The notes under the pieces: model-generated | Seen by the model: the letters and a program-made list of their open reading frames with translations, nothing else | Database searches by the model: none | Told to the model about the DNA's origin: nothing | Shown: positions 1 through 9,055 of the stretch, in pieces | How the letters are laid out: the number at the start of each line of letters is the position of its first letter | How positions within the stretch are numbered: position 1 is the stretch's first letter | From: an uncultured Bacteroidales bacterium | GTDB taxonomy: Bacteria; Bacteroidota; Bacteroidia; Bacteroidales; Paludibacteraceae | Direction of reading: 5' to 3' | DNA length: 53,199 nt | Assembly: GCA_900316845.1 (NCBI GenBank) | Contig: ONEG01000013.1 | Coordinates: 680-53,878, forward strand | Position numbers and translations under genes: made by a program

Positions 1-165
1 ATCGGCGTGGCAGCGATGATCCAGGAGCGCAGTCATGACCTGTCGAAGATCACGACTGACCAGCAGACCTTCATCGCGCAGAAGAACGAGCCGAACGGCT
101 GCAAGACCATGAAACAGTGGTACTGGCGCGTCTGTGGACAAGAGTGGGATCAAGCTCACGCCTAA
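1..165 (+). CDS. 3' end of an unrecognised small protein gene (paralogue of the gene at 22870-23259)
   Basis: The first 55 codons read IGVAAMIQERSHDLSKIT onward and end QEWDQAHA before TAA; the 5' part lies outside the window. The same C-terminal half is encoded on the other strand at 22870-23034, nearly identical at both DNA and protein level, so this is one member of a recently duplicated or converted family. The full-length copy is about 129 residues, basic and rich in Lys, His, Arg and Asn, with no signal peptide or membrane segment. I do not recognise the family. A strong terminator follows. Confidence is high that it is coding; no function can be assigned. Confidence 0.8.
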   Translation: MGVAAMIQERSHDLSKITTDQQTFIAQKNEPNGCKTMKQWYWRVCGQEWDQAHA

Positions 166-190
166 CCCCATTCCGCAAAGCGGACATCCG

Positions 191-225
191 AGCGTTCCCC
201 CTTAATGACGGGGGAGCGCTTTTTG
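191..225 (+). terminator. Rho-independent terminator
   Basis: Arms AGCGTTCCCCC (191-201) and GGGGGAGCGCT (210-220) pair over 11 bp, with one G-T pair in the RNA, and are followed by TTTTT. It ends transcription of the gene entering from the left edge. Confidence 0.85.
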
Positions 226-310
226 TTGACCTATAACGCTCAAGGCGCTGAGGTGCGTTAAGCCATAAAAGTCCTTCCTTTTAGGGAAGGATTTAGGATA
301 GGCTTCTCAG

Positions 311-337
311 CCATGCAGGGCTAACTACCCTGCATGG
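311..337. repeat. Perfect 10-bp inverted repeat
   Basis: CCATGCAGGG (311-320) and CCCTGCATGG (328-337) are separated by 7 nt. There is no T-tract in the + direction, so it may be a regulatory or processing hairpin rather than a terminator. It lies about 75 bp upstream of the -33 box of the tamL promoter. Confidence 0.5.
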
Positions 338-413
338 TTACAAAAAAGCTTGAAGCTTTATCGATCTTTGACATAATGGATTACCGTAAAATGCAAGTTT
401 TTATCCCAAACAC

Positions 414-444
414 TTGCATATATCAGAAATTTGTTGTAACTTTG
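414..444 (+). promoter_or_regulatory. Bacteroidota-type promoter for the tamL operon
   Basis: TTGC at 414-417, 19 nt, then TAACTTTG at 437-444. This fits the Bacteroidota housekeeping sigma consensus (TTTG near -33, TAnnTTTG near -7). The same architecture with exactly 19 nt occurs at five other places in this window. The GTG start at 473 lies about 28 nt downstream of the -7 box. Confidence 0.8.
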
Positions 445-472
445 CAGCGCGAATTATAGCGTATGGTGTAAA

Positions 473-2647
473 GTGCACGGTGTAAAGTGGATATATGGCG
501 TATGGGGGATGATACTATGTATCGTCTTATCGTCGTGTAATGCCACGAAATTTGTGCCGGAGGGCAAGTATCTGCTCAACAAAGCGCAGGTCAAATGCGT
601 TGATGACAAGACCGTACCTACCTCGACGTTGAGGAACTATCTCCGCCAACGGCAGAACACGGAGATTCTCGGGTTCTGGAAGTTACAACTCGACATCTAC
701 AACACTGCGCCCCTGGACACGACCACCAAATCCAACCGACGGCTGGCACGCAACGCGAAGAAGATGGGCGAGGCGCCGGTGGTCTATGACTCGGAGCTGA
801 CGGAGATCAGCATGCAGCAGCTGCGCCAGCAGATGAACAACATGGGTTATTTCCAGGCTGAGGTGGACACCTCCGTCACTATCAAGAAACGTAAGGTCAA
901 CCTCACCTATCTCGTCACGGCGCATCAGCCCTATACGATACGCCGGTACGAGGTCGATATCCCCAATGAAGCCGTTCGTGCCATCGCTACCAACGAGCGA
1001 TGTTTGATCAAAGAAGGTGCGCAGTTCTCCACCGCCACGATGGACGAAGAGCGTGCGCGTATCGCTACGGCACTTCGAAACAGAGGGTATTTCTATTTTG
1101 AGAAATCGATGTTGGAGTTCACTGCGGATAGTTCGCTTAACTCCCACCAGGTGGACATCCGCATCCATCCGGCGCCTTTCGTGGAACACCTGGACAGCGC
1201 AGCGCTGGCGCAGCTACGCAAGCGGTATTATATTCGCGAGGTGAGCTATAAGATGGACAAACCTTTCCTGCGCAAGAGTGCGCTTCGCCGCGCCTGCCGC
1301 ATCAAGGAGGGGGGACGCTATGCGGAGTGGAGAGTAGAACGCACGTACGCGCGCATGAATGCATTGGCGCCTGTCAAGTACGTAGATATAGCCTTCACGC
1401 CGGTGGGCGACACGCTCCTGGACTGCTCCATCACCGTCTCGCGCGGACGCCTCAACTCCGTCGCGGCAGAGGTGGAAGGTACCTACTCCGCCGGAGACTG
1501 GGGAATAGCGGCAGGGGTCAATTACAGTAACAAAAATATATTCAAGGGAGCCGAAGTGCTGAGTCTGGGAGCCCGCGCTTCATATGAATGGAGAGCCAAC
1601 GGCGGAAGGGCTATAGAAGCGAAAGCCGAAGCGGGTCTGCTCTTCCCTTCTAACGTGAAAGTGAACATCGCCTATAACTACCAGCAGCGGCCGGACGAAT
1701 ATACCCGCACGATTGCCAACGCCGGTCTGAGTTATATCATCCCCCGCCGACCCGGCAGCCGGTGGACCCATCAGTTCAACCTCATTGACATCAACTATAT
1801 ATACCTGCCATGGGTGTCCGAGCAGTTCAAGAAAGAGTTCATGGACCGCTCATCGGTGCTGAAAGCGAGTTACGAGAACCATTTTATTCTCGATTGGAGC
1901 TACACCGGCACCTTCACCACATACAATGCGCGCAATCCGAATCGCTCGTACCTGCAGCTCTCGCTGTACGCGGAGACTGCCGGTAACGCCTTATACGGCC
2001 TGAGCGCTGCCGCGGGATTCCAGAAGAACGACGACGGCTCGTATATGCTTTGGCGGATTCCCTTTGCCCAATATGCCAAGGGAGATATCAACTTCACCTA
2101 CCACGGTATCATCACCCCCAAGCACCATCTGGTCGGACATATAGGCATCGGCGCTATCGTGCCGTACCTGAACTCCGAGGTTGTGCCGTTCCAGAAACGC
2201 TATTTCGGCGGCGGAGCCAACGGTATCCGCGGATGGCAGGCGCGCACCTTGGGACCCGGTACCTTCCGCGGCAACGGCAGTTCGCTCGTCTATGACAAAC
2301 AGGCAGGGGACATCCGGCTGGATATGAATATCGAGTACCGGTACAAAGTGCTGAGTTTCCTTGAGCTCGCGGCGTTCCTGGATGCAGGAAACATATGGAC
2401 TATCCGCGAATACGACGAGCAGCCCGGCGGTGCGTTCCTCTTTGATGAGTTCTACAAACAAATCGCCTGGAGCTACGGCGTGGGAGTACGGTTTGACCTG
2501 TCGATACTCATCTTCCGCGTCGATTTCGGCGTGAAGCTGCATGACCCGAGCCGCATAGCCGAAGGTAAACAATGGCGCACCGCGCCGAATGGATTAGGGT
2601 GGAAAGATGACATGACGTTCCATTTCGCGATTGGGTACCCCTTCTAG
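473..2647 (+). CDS. tamL: TamL-type outer-membrane assembly lipoprotein (BamA/TamA superfamily)
   Basis: A 724-residue lipoprotein with a lipobox ending in Cys22 (LSSC). POTRA-like repeats occupy roughly residues 40-330, followed by an Omp85-type 16-strand barrel that ends in an aromatic residue (AIGYPF). The segment GGGANGIRGW matches the conserved RG-containing L6 loop of Omp85 proteins. In Bacteroidota this lipidated TamA homologue works with TamB in delivering proteins or lipids to the outer membrane. The start is GTG: a TAA lies 36 nt upstream in frame, and the next ATG (residue 13) would leave a signal too short. It is the first gene of the operon and is followed after 42 nt by rnhB. 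Confidence 0.88.
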   Translation: MHGVKWIYGVWGMILCIVLSSCNATKFVPEGKYLLNKAQVKCVDDKTVPTSTLRNYLRQRQNTEILGFWKLQLDIYNTAPLDTTTKSNRRLARNAKKMGEAPVVYDSELTEISMQQLRQQMNNMGYFQAEVDTSVTIKKRKVNLTYLVTAHQPYTIRRYEVDIPNEAVRAIATNERCLIKEGAQFSTATMDEERARIATALRNRGYFYFEKSMLEFTADSSLNSHQVDIRIHPAPFVEHLDSAALAQLRKRYYIREVSYKMDKPFLRKSALRRACRIKEGGRYAEWRVERTYARMNALAPVKYVDIAFTPVGDTLLDCSITVSRGRLNSVAAEVEGTYSAGDWGIAAGVNYSNKNIFKGAEVLSLGARASYEWRANGGRAIEAKAEAGLLFPSNVKVNIAYNYQQRPDEYTRTIANAGLSYIIPRRPGSRWTHQFNLIDINYIYLPWVSEQFKKEFMDRSSVLKASYENHFILDWSYTGTFTTYNARNPNRSYLQLSLYAETAGNALYGLSAAAGFQKNDDGSYMLWRIPFAQYAKGDINFTYHGIITPKHHLVGHIGIGAIVPYLNSEVVPFQKRYFGGGANGIRGWQARTLGPGTFRGNGSSLVYDKQAGDIRLDMNIEYRYKVLSFLELAAFLDAGNIWTIREYDEQPGGAFLFDEFYKQIAWSYGVGVRFDLSILIFRVDFGVKLHDPSRIAEGKQWRTAPNGLGWKDDMTFHFAIGYPF

Positions 2648-2689
2648 GAAGACCTGGGTCTACCTATGAATACCTATGATAATTAGACA

Positions 2690-3310
2690 ATGCTGAAGAC
2701 TCAGATGATAGCAGGACTGGTGGAAGCCGGGTGTGACGAAGCGGGCAGAGGTCCGCTGGCAGGAAGCGTGTTCTGCGCCGCAGTGATCTTGGACCCCAAG
2801 CGGGTGAAAGAAGTCGCGGAGTTCGAATGGCTCAACGACTCCAAGCAGCTGACGGAGAAACAGCGCTACGCGCTCAGGCCGGTCATCGAACGCGAGGCGG
2901 TCAGTTGGGCAGTTGTCGAAGTGACAGCGAAAGAGATAGACGAACGCAATATCCTGCAATGTTCCATCCTCGGCATGCAGCGCGCCCTGGATAGATTGGC
3001 CGTACGGCCGCAGCACATACTCGTCGATGGCAACAAATGGAAACCCTACGTACCGGAAGGGGAACTGTTGGAGATTCCGGCGGATACGGTAGTCCATGGC
3101 GACGCGACCTACCTCTCGATAGCCGCAGCAAGCGTGCTGGCTAAGACCTACAGGGATGATTATATGCTGCGTCTGCATGAGGAGTATCCGCTCTACGGAT
3201 GGGCGGCCAACAAAGGCTACCCCACGGCGGAACACTACGCAGCGCTCAAGAAATACGGCCCTACGCCGTATCACAGGATGACGTTTAATCTGAAACTGGA
3301 GAAACTATAG
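2690..3310 (+). CDS. rnhB: Ribonuclease HII
   Basis: 206 residues, the usual size for RNase HII. It removes ribonucleotides from DNA and cleaves RNA-DNA hybrids in the cytoplasm. The hallmark DEAGRG is at 16-21 (metal ligands D16 and E17), with further carboxylates D113 (LVDGN) and D156 (YRDDY). An alternative start at Met6 would still include the active site. It sits between tamL and sppA; the sequence around its stop codon is an imperfect tandem repeat of GAGAAACTA-like units. Confidence 0.95.
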   Translation: MLKTQMIAGLVEAGCDEAGRGPLAGSVFCAAVILDPKRVKEVAEFEWLNDSKQLTEKQRYALRPVIEREAVSWAVVEVTAKEIDERNILQCSILGMQRALDRLAVRPQHILVDGNKWKPYVPEGELLEIPADTVVHGDATYLSIAAASVLAKTYRDDYMLRLHEEYPLYGWAANKGYPTAEHYAALKKYGPTPYHRMTFNLKLEKL

Positions 3311-3341
3311 AAACTAGAGAAACTTTAAAACACCATATAAT

Positions 3342-5120
3342 ATGATTTTTGTTAACAATACCCAACAGACGCAGGACGGGCAGGCTCGTCCCCGTCGTAG
3401 AATCGGCTGCCTCAGCGGCTGCCTGATTTTCTTCGCAGTGTATTTTATCTGCAGCGCCATCTTAGGATGGATCATGGGTGATGCATTATCGTCCTCGTCA
3501 GTAACCTTACAAGACCAAACGGTCTATCGTCTCCAGATGAAAGGAACCCTGGTCGAGCAGGCACAGGAGGAGAACCCCTTCGCCGGACTCATTGGACAGA
3601 TGCCTTATGTCGGCAGTCGTGCCAACCAGGAGACCGTCGGTCTGGACAATATTCTCAGTAACATCCGTCTGGCGAAGAACGACGATAAGATCCTCGGTAT
3701 ATGGCTGGACGGTGCAGAGTTGAGTATGGCGCCGGCGTCGGCAAAAGCCATCCGTGACGCCCTCGTGGATTTCCGTAAGAGCGGCAAATGGGTGCTGGCT
3801 TCGGCGAAGAGTTACGGTCAGACCAACTACTACGTAGCATCCGCAGCCGACCGTATCGTGCTTGACCCTACGGGTGAGGTGAATTGGAACGGTCTCTCGG
3901 CGCAGAAGATGTACTTTACCCGCGCTTTGGAGAAAATAGGCGTGGAGATGCAGATCCTCAAAGTAGGTACGTTCAAGTCCGCCGTAGAGCCGTATTTCCG
4001 CACCTCTATGTCCGATGCAGACCGCCAGCAGACGATGGAGTTCTTAGGCGGCATCTGGGACGAATACAAGACTGCCGTAGGTGCTTCGCGTGGCTTGAGT
4101 GCAGCGCAGCTGGACGCCTTGGCTGACCGGTATATGGGACTCCAGCCGGCGAAAGATCAGGTAGAGGCAGGGCTCGTCGATAGCCTCGTCTATACCCAGG
4201 ACGTGGATAGTCTCCTGCGTGTCTTTACCGGCACAAAGGACTACCACCTCATCACCACCGGCAAGTTGGCGCAAGTCAAACGCCCGGAGTCCAAAGCCAA
4301 AGACAAAGTGGCGGTCCTCTACCTCGAGGGCGAGATCACCGATGAAGAAGGCGACGGTATCGTCGGTACCGAGGTCATCAAGACATTTAAGAAGATCCGC
4401 AAAGATGAAGCCATCAAAGCGCTCGTCCTGCGTGTGAACAGCCCCGGCGGTTCGGCGAACGCCAGCGAGCAGATATGGCGTGCGGTTCAGAAGATCAAAG
4501 CGGACTCCATCCCTGTCGTCGTTTCTATGGGTGACTACGCCGCCTCGGGAGGTTATTACATCTCTTGCGGCGCCGACTACATCTTCGCAGAGCCGACCAC
4601 GCTCACGGGTTCGATCGGTATCTTCGGTACGATTCCTAACGTAGCCAAACTGCGCGATAAGATCGGCGTGGACGTGGATGGCATAGGTACGAACAAACAT
4701 TCCGACCTAGAGGGAAATATAATCTACAAAGGCATGAATAAAGAGGAGCAGGCGCTGATGCAGACCATGATCGAGCGCGGCTATGACCTCTTCACCAGCC
4801 GTTGCGCGGAGGGTCGCCACGTAGAGCAGGATTATATTAAATCTATCGGCGAAGGCCGTGTATGGCTCGGTGCCAAAGGTAAAGAGATCGGCATCGTCGA
4901 TGAACTGGGAAATATCGACGACGCAATCGCCAAAGCAGTCGAACTCGCCGGTCTGGAGACCTACCGGCTCACCTACTACCCTGAGGTGGCTGATCCGTAC
5001 CAAGAGTTACTCAAACTGTTCGACAACACCACGGACGAAGAGAAAATGATACTCAAGGTGAAGGAGTTCTGCTCCAAGCCGAGAGTCATGGCAAAGATGG
5101 ATGAGCTCATCATAAAATGA
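3342..5120 (+). CDS. sppA: Signal peptide peptidase SppA, 67-kDa type
   Basis: 592 residues with an N-terminal cytoplasmic arginine patch, one membrane segment (about 21-45), and two tandem ClpP-like domains as in the long form of SppA. It degrades signal peptides left in the inner membrane after secretion. The catalytic pair is visible: Lys156 (VLASAK) in the first half and Ser402 (AASGGYY) in the second, placed as in the E. coli enzyme (Lys209, Ser409). Its last codons overlap lpxK by 4 nt (ATGA), indicating translational coupling. Confidence 0.95.
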   Translation: MIFVNNTQQTQDGQARPRRRIGCLSGCLIFFAVYFICSAILGWIMGDALSSSSVTLQDQTVYRLQMKGTLVEQAQEENPFAGLIGQMPYVGSRANQETVGLDNILSNIRLAKNDDKILGIWLDGAELSMAPASAKAIRDALVDFRKSGKWVLASAKSYGQTNYYVASAADRIVLDPTGEVNWNGLSAQKMYFTRALEKIGVEMQILKVGTFKSAVEPYFRTSMSDADRQQTMEFLGGIWDEYKTAVGASRGLSAAQLDALADRYMGLQPAKDQVEAGLVDSLVYTQDVDSLLRVFTGTKDYHLITTGKLAQVKRPESKAKDKVAVLYLEGEITDEEGDGIVGTEVIKTFKKIRKDEAIKALVLRVNSPGGSANASEQIWRAVQKIKADSIPVVVSMGDYAASGGYYISCGADYIFAEPTTLTGSIGIFGTIPNVAKLRDKIGVDVDGIGTNKHSDLEGNIIYKGMNKEEQALMQTMIERGYDLFTSRCAEGRHVEQDYIKSIGEGRVWLGAKGKEIGIVDELGNIDDAIAKAVELAGLETYRLTYYPEVADPYQELLKLFDNTTDEEKMILKVKEFCSKPRVMAKMDELIIK

Positions 5121-6127
5121 AGTTACTAACTATTCCGGCGAGTTGGCTGTACGGCTTAGGGGTGGCTATCCGTCATGCCCTGTACGACCAACATATTCTG
5201 CCCTCTTTCAGCGCGGAGGTACCCACGATTTGCGTGGGTAACATCGCCGTGGGCGGCACCGGCAAGACACCTATGACCGCTTATCTGGTGCAGCTGCTGC
5301 TGGATCACGGCTATAAGCCCGCAGTGCTCTCCCGCGGATACAAACGTTCTACGCGGGGCTTTGTCATGGCGGATGCCAATGCGACGGCCAAGACCATCGG
5401 CGACGAGGCGATGCAGATGTACGAGCGTTTCCCGAACGTGCCTATCGCCGTGTGCGAGCAGCGGGTACGGGGAGTCAAGCAACTGCAACGGCAGGTGGAG
5501 CACTTAGATGCCATCATCCTCGATGACGCGATGCAGCACCGCGCACTGCGATGCGGCTACACGATCCTGCTCACCCCTTATGACCGGCTCTATATAGAGG
5601 ACCATCTGCTGCCATACGGTACCCTCAGGGACCTGCCCTCACGGGCACTCAAAGCGGACGCTATCGTCGTCACCAAGTGTCCCGAAGAGATCCGACCGAT
5701 AGACATGCGAGTGATTGACAACCGGCTTCATCTGCCGACCTACCAGCACCTCCATTTCGCCGGCACCAGTTATGCACCCATCGACCACGAAGGCACGCCG
5801 CTGGTCCTCGCAGGTATTGCGCGGCCGGAGTATCTCTTCGAGCATGTGCAGAAGCAGTACCCGCATGCAGAACTGCTCGCCTTCCCCGATCACCACGCTT
5901 ACACCCCTGCGGACGTAGAGACGATCATGCAACGGGCGAAGAACTTCGATTTTGTTCTCACCACAGAGAAAGACCTGCAGCGCCTGCGGCTGACAGATAT
6001 AGAGGAGCGCCTGGCGGCACAACAGAAGCCACTCGTTTCCCTGCCAATCCGCACACATTTCTACACACCGAAAGAGCAATTCGACAAACAGATACTACTA
6101 TACATTCACGAAAACAGACCCCGTTAA
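5117..6127 (+). CDS. lpxK: Tetraacyldisaccharide 4'-kinase (lipid A biosynthesis)
   Basis: 336 residues. LpxK phosphorylates the 4' position of the lipid A disaccharide precursor at the inner membrane. The N-terminal helix (TIPASWLYGLGVAIRH) is typical, and the P-loop GNIAVGGTGKT lies at 41-51, followed by LSRGYKR. It is translationally coupled to sppA upstream and is followed after 1 nt by an MsbA-like exporter, which makes sense because MsbA flips completed lipid A. Confidence 0.94.
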   Translation: MKLLTIPASWLYGLGVAIRHALYDQHILPSFSAEVPTICVGNIAVGGTGKTPMTAYLVQLLLDHGYKPAVLSRGYKRSTRGFVMADANATAKTIGDEAMQMYERFPNVPIAVCEQRVRGVKQLQRQVEHLDAIILDDAMQHRALRCGYTILLTPYDRLYIEDHLLPYGTLRDLPSRALKADAIVVTKCPEEIRPIDMRVIDNRLHLPTYQHLHFAGTSYAPIDHEGTPLVLAGIARPEYLFEHVQKQYPHAELLAFPDHHAYTPADVETIMQRAKNFDFVLTTEKDLQRLRLTDIEERLAAQQKPLVSLPIRTHFYTPKEQFDKQILLYIHENRPR

Positions 6128-6128
6128 T

Positions 6129-7985
6129 ATGCCGTTTCTAACCCTCATACGCCGTTTTGTACCGCCATACAGAAGATATATGGCGCTGAACATCCTGTTC
6201 AACCTCCTCTCGACGATTCTGTCGCTGTTCTCATTCGCCGCCATCATCCCGGTTTTGCGGATCCTTTTCGGTCTGACTTCCGTAGATGTGCAATGGACGG
6301 AGATGAGCACCATCAGCGGCCTGCAGGAGACCATTGCGGCGATGCGGGGGAATATGTATTTCCTTCTCAACGAACAGATAGCCCTTCACGGCGCGAGTTA
6401 TGTACTGCTTCTTCTGGGTCTCTTCCTGGTGGTGATGACCGGACTCAAATGCGGTGCAGCATGGCTGGCGAACTACTACATGGTGCCCATCCGTACGGGT
6501 GTCTTGCGCGACCTGAGGCAACAGCTCTACGACAAGGTGCTATCCCTGCCCATCGGCTATTTTACGGAGACCCGCCGCGGCGATGTTATCTCGCGTATGA
6601 CGAACGACGTAGGCGAGGTAGAGGCGTCTATCATGGCCGCATTAGACGTTCTCTTCAAGGACCCGATCATGATCCTTGTCTATCTGATGACGCTCTTGGT
6701 CATCTCGTGGCAACTGACGCTTTTTGTGCTTCTCCTGATGCCCGTCGCCGTGTTCTTTATCGGCCGTATCGGTCGCTCGCTCAAACGCGCTTCTACCAAA
6801 GGGCAGGAGCAGAACGCAGAGATTCTCTCCTCCATCGACGAGACCCTCTTGGGCCTGCGCGTGGTGAAGGGTTTCAACGCCCAGCATAAACTGCGCTCGC
6901 GCTTCGACACACTCATCAATGCGACCCGTGCGACCTTCAACCGCATCAACCGCCGGTACTACCTTGCCCACCCTCTCTCGGAGTTCTTGGGCACAGCGCT
7001 GATAGCCATCATCCTCTGGTTCGGCGGACTGCTCATCCTCTCTGACCACGCGACGATAGATGCCTCCACGTTCATCTATTACCTGGTTATCTTCTACTCG
7101 ATCATCAACCCCTCAAAGGACCTGAGCAAAGCCTCCTACGGCATCCGCCGAGGGCTGGCGTCGTTAGAGCGTATCGATGCGGTACTGAATACGAAGTCGA
7201 ACATCCTCGAACCGGAGCAGCCGGTACCGGTGATCTTCAACGAGAGCATTCAGTTCGACCACCTCTTCTTCCGCTACCAGCCGGACCGGGCAGTACTCAG
7301 AGATATCTGCCTCACCATCCCGAAAGGCAAGACCGTTGCGCTGGTGGGTCAGTCCGGCAGCGGTAAGACGACCCTCACGGATCTTGTCCCGCGGTTCTAC
7401 GACCCGCAGCAAGGCCGCATCACCGTCGATGGAACGGATATACGCCGGTTCCGCACACGGGACTTACGCGCCCTCATGGGCATCGTCTGCCAGGAGCCCG
7501 TGCTCTTCAACGACACCGTCTATAATAACATCACTTTCGGCGTCGATACCTCCCTTCCTGCGCCGAACGGCATGAGTTGGGACGAAGCGGTGGAGCAGGC
7601 GGCGAAGATTGCCAACGCGCATGAGTTCATCTCTGCCATGCCGGAGGGTTACCAGACCCCTATCGGCGACCGTGGCAGCCGTCTCTCCGGAGGCCAACGC
7701 CAGCGGCTCTCTATCGCTCGCGCCATCCTCAAGAACCCGCCGATACTCATCCTCGACGAGGCTACCTCGGCACTCGACAGTGAGTCCGAGAGACTGGTAC
7801 AAGAGGCGCTGGAACACCTGATGAAAGACCGTACAACGCTCGTCGTGGCGCATCGCCTATCGACCATCAAGCATGCCGACCTCATCTGCGTCATGCACGA
7901 GGGTGAGATCGTGGAGTCCGGCACCCACGATGAGTTATACGCCCTCGGTGGGTACTACACCAAACTCGTAGATATGCAAAAATGA
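6129..7985 (+). CDS. MsbA-like ABC exporter (membrane domain fused to ATPase)
   Basis: 618 residues. Residues 1-330 are a six-helix ABC exporter membrane domain; about 370-610 is the ATPase with Walker A GQSGSGKT (407-414), signature LSGGQ (from 519), Walker B ILILDEAT and the H-loop in VAHRLST. Position next to lpxK suggests lipid A or lipopolysaccharide flipping (MsbA role), but sequence motifs alone do not separate this from other lipid or drug exporters. Its end overlaps mnmA by 4 nt. Confidence 0.85.
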   Translation: MPFLTLIRRFVPPYRRYMALNILFNLLSTILSLFSFAAIIPVLRILFGLTSVDVQWTEMSTISGLQETIAAMRGNMYFLLNEQIALHGASYVLLLLGLFLVVMTGLKCGAAWLANYYMVPIRTGVLRDLRQQLYDKVLSLPIGYFTETRRGDVISRMTNDVGEVEASIMAALDVLFKDPIMILVYLMTLLVISWQLTLFVLLLMPVAVFFIGRIGRSLKRASTKGQEQNAEILSSIDETLLGLRVVKGFNAQHKLRSRFDTLINATRATFNRINRRYYLAHPLSEFLGTALIAIILWFGGLLILSDHATIDASTFIYYLVIFYSIINPSKDLSKASYGIRRGLASLERIDAVLNTKSNILEPEQPVPVIFNESIQFDHLFFRYQPDRAVLRDICLTIPKGKTVALVGQSGSGKTTLTDLVPRFYDPQQGRITVDGTDIRRFRTRDLRALMGIVCQEPVLFNDTVYNNITFGVDTSLPAPNGMSWDEAVEQAAKIANAHEFISAMPEGYQTPIGDRGSRLSGGQRQRLSIARAILKNPPILILDEATSALDSESERLVQEALEHLMKDRTTLVVAHRLSTIKHADLICVMHEGEIVESGTHDELYALGGYYTKLVDMQK

Positions 7986-9055
7986 AAGGGAAGGTTTTAC
8001 TCGGAATGTCCGGAGGAATAGACTCCACCGTCAGCGCCATGCTTCTTCTGGAGCAGGGCTATGAACTCGTGGGCGTGACGTTCCGCACCTACGACAGTAT
8101 GAAAGACTCGTGCCTCGCCAAAGAGAAAGGCTGCTGCACCATCGACTCCATCATGGAGGCGAAGCATAACGCCGAGCGCATGGGATTTGAGCACCACATC
8201 GTGGATTTCCGCGACTCTTTCCGGCGGTGTGTCATTCAGGATTTCATCGACGAGTATATGTCCGGCAGGACGCCTAACCCCTGCATCCTTTGCAACAGCA
8301 CCATCAAGTGGGGCGAGATGCTCCATCTGGCGGACGAGATGGGTTGCGACTATATAGCGACAGGCCATTATGCCCGCATCGCCGAGCGTGACGGCCACAC
8401 CTACCTCCGTACCGCTGCTGACACCCATAAAGACCAGACTTATTTCCTCTGGCGCCTGACGGAAGAGCAGCTCAAACGGACGATCTTCCCATTAGGCGAC
8501 TACACCAAAGACCAGGTGCGCGAGATTGCCCGTCAGCACGGCTACGAGAAACTCGCTACCAAACGCGAGAGCCAGGAGATTTGCTTCATCCCGGACGACG
8601 ACTACCGTGCCTTCCTGCGCGCGAACGTGCCTGATTATGAGGAACGCGTGCGCCCGGGCGAGTACGTGGACGCGCAAGGAAAAGTCCTGGGCACCCATCA
8701 GGGCTTCGTCAACTACACTATCGGTCAGCGCAAAGGGCTCGGTATAGCCCTCGGTCATCCCGCCTATGTAACGCATATTGACGCTGAGACCAACCGCGTG
8801 ACCCTCGGCACGAACGACGACCTGTTAACGACAGAGCTGACCTTCAAACCTTCGATATCTCGATATACCGATATACCGGCATCCCGACTCACCGCCAAAG
8901 TGCGTTACCGCAGCCCTTCTGTCCCCGTAGAAATAAAAAACGAGGGCTGCTTGCATTTCGCAGCCCCCGTCTGGGGTGTCACTCCCGGTCAGTCCGTGGT
9001 CATCTATCAAGACGACCTCGTCGTCGGAGGAGGAGTCATTTATTTACCGAAATAA
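7982..9055 (+). CDS. mnmA: tRNA-specific 2-thiouridylase MnmA
   Basis: 357 residues. MnmA adds sulfur at position 2 of U34 in tRNAs for Lys, Glu and Gln. The PP-loop SGGIDST is at 10-16. The catalytic cysteines are C104 (ILCN) and C201 (EICF), spaced exactly as C102/C199 in E. coli. An extra cysteine-rich loop (CLAKEKGCC) occurs near residue 40. Around residue 292 the reading frame passes through a short octamer repeat (8854-8886, CGATATAC units) that encodes SRYTDI, a likely inserted element. The 3' end overlaps the convergent rubrerythrin gene by 16 nt. Confidence 0.94.
   Translation: MKGKVLLGMSGGIDSTVSAMLLLEQGYELVGVTFRTYDSMKDSCLAKEKGCCTIDSIMEAKHNAERMGFEHHIVDFRDSFRRCVIQDFIDEYMSGRTPNPCILCNSTIKWGEMLHLADEMGCDYIATGHYARIAERDGHTYLRTAADTHKDQTYFLWRLTEEQLKRTIFPLGDYTKDQVREIARQHGYEKLATKRESQEICFIPDDDYRAFLRANVPDYEERVRPGEYVDAQGKVLGTHQGFVNYTIGQRKGLGIALGHPAYVTHIDAETNRVTLGTNDDLLTTELTFKPSISRYTDIPASRLTAKVRYRSPSVPVEIKNEGCLHFAAPVWGVTPGQSVVIYQDDLVVGGGVIYLPK

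Larger units (their letters stand above)
166..472. other. Intergenic stretch with terminator, two hairpins and a promoter
   Basis: This gap holds the terminator of the preceding gene (191-225), a 7-bp hairpin (272-278 with 285-291) carrying a CCTTCC/GGAAGG type dispersed repeat, a perfect 10-bp hairpin (311-320 with 328-337, loop of 7) and the tamL promoter at 414-444. Just before the tamL start, the sequence GGTGTAAAGTG occurs twice 13 bp apart. I see no convincing small gene here. Confidence 0.6.
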
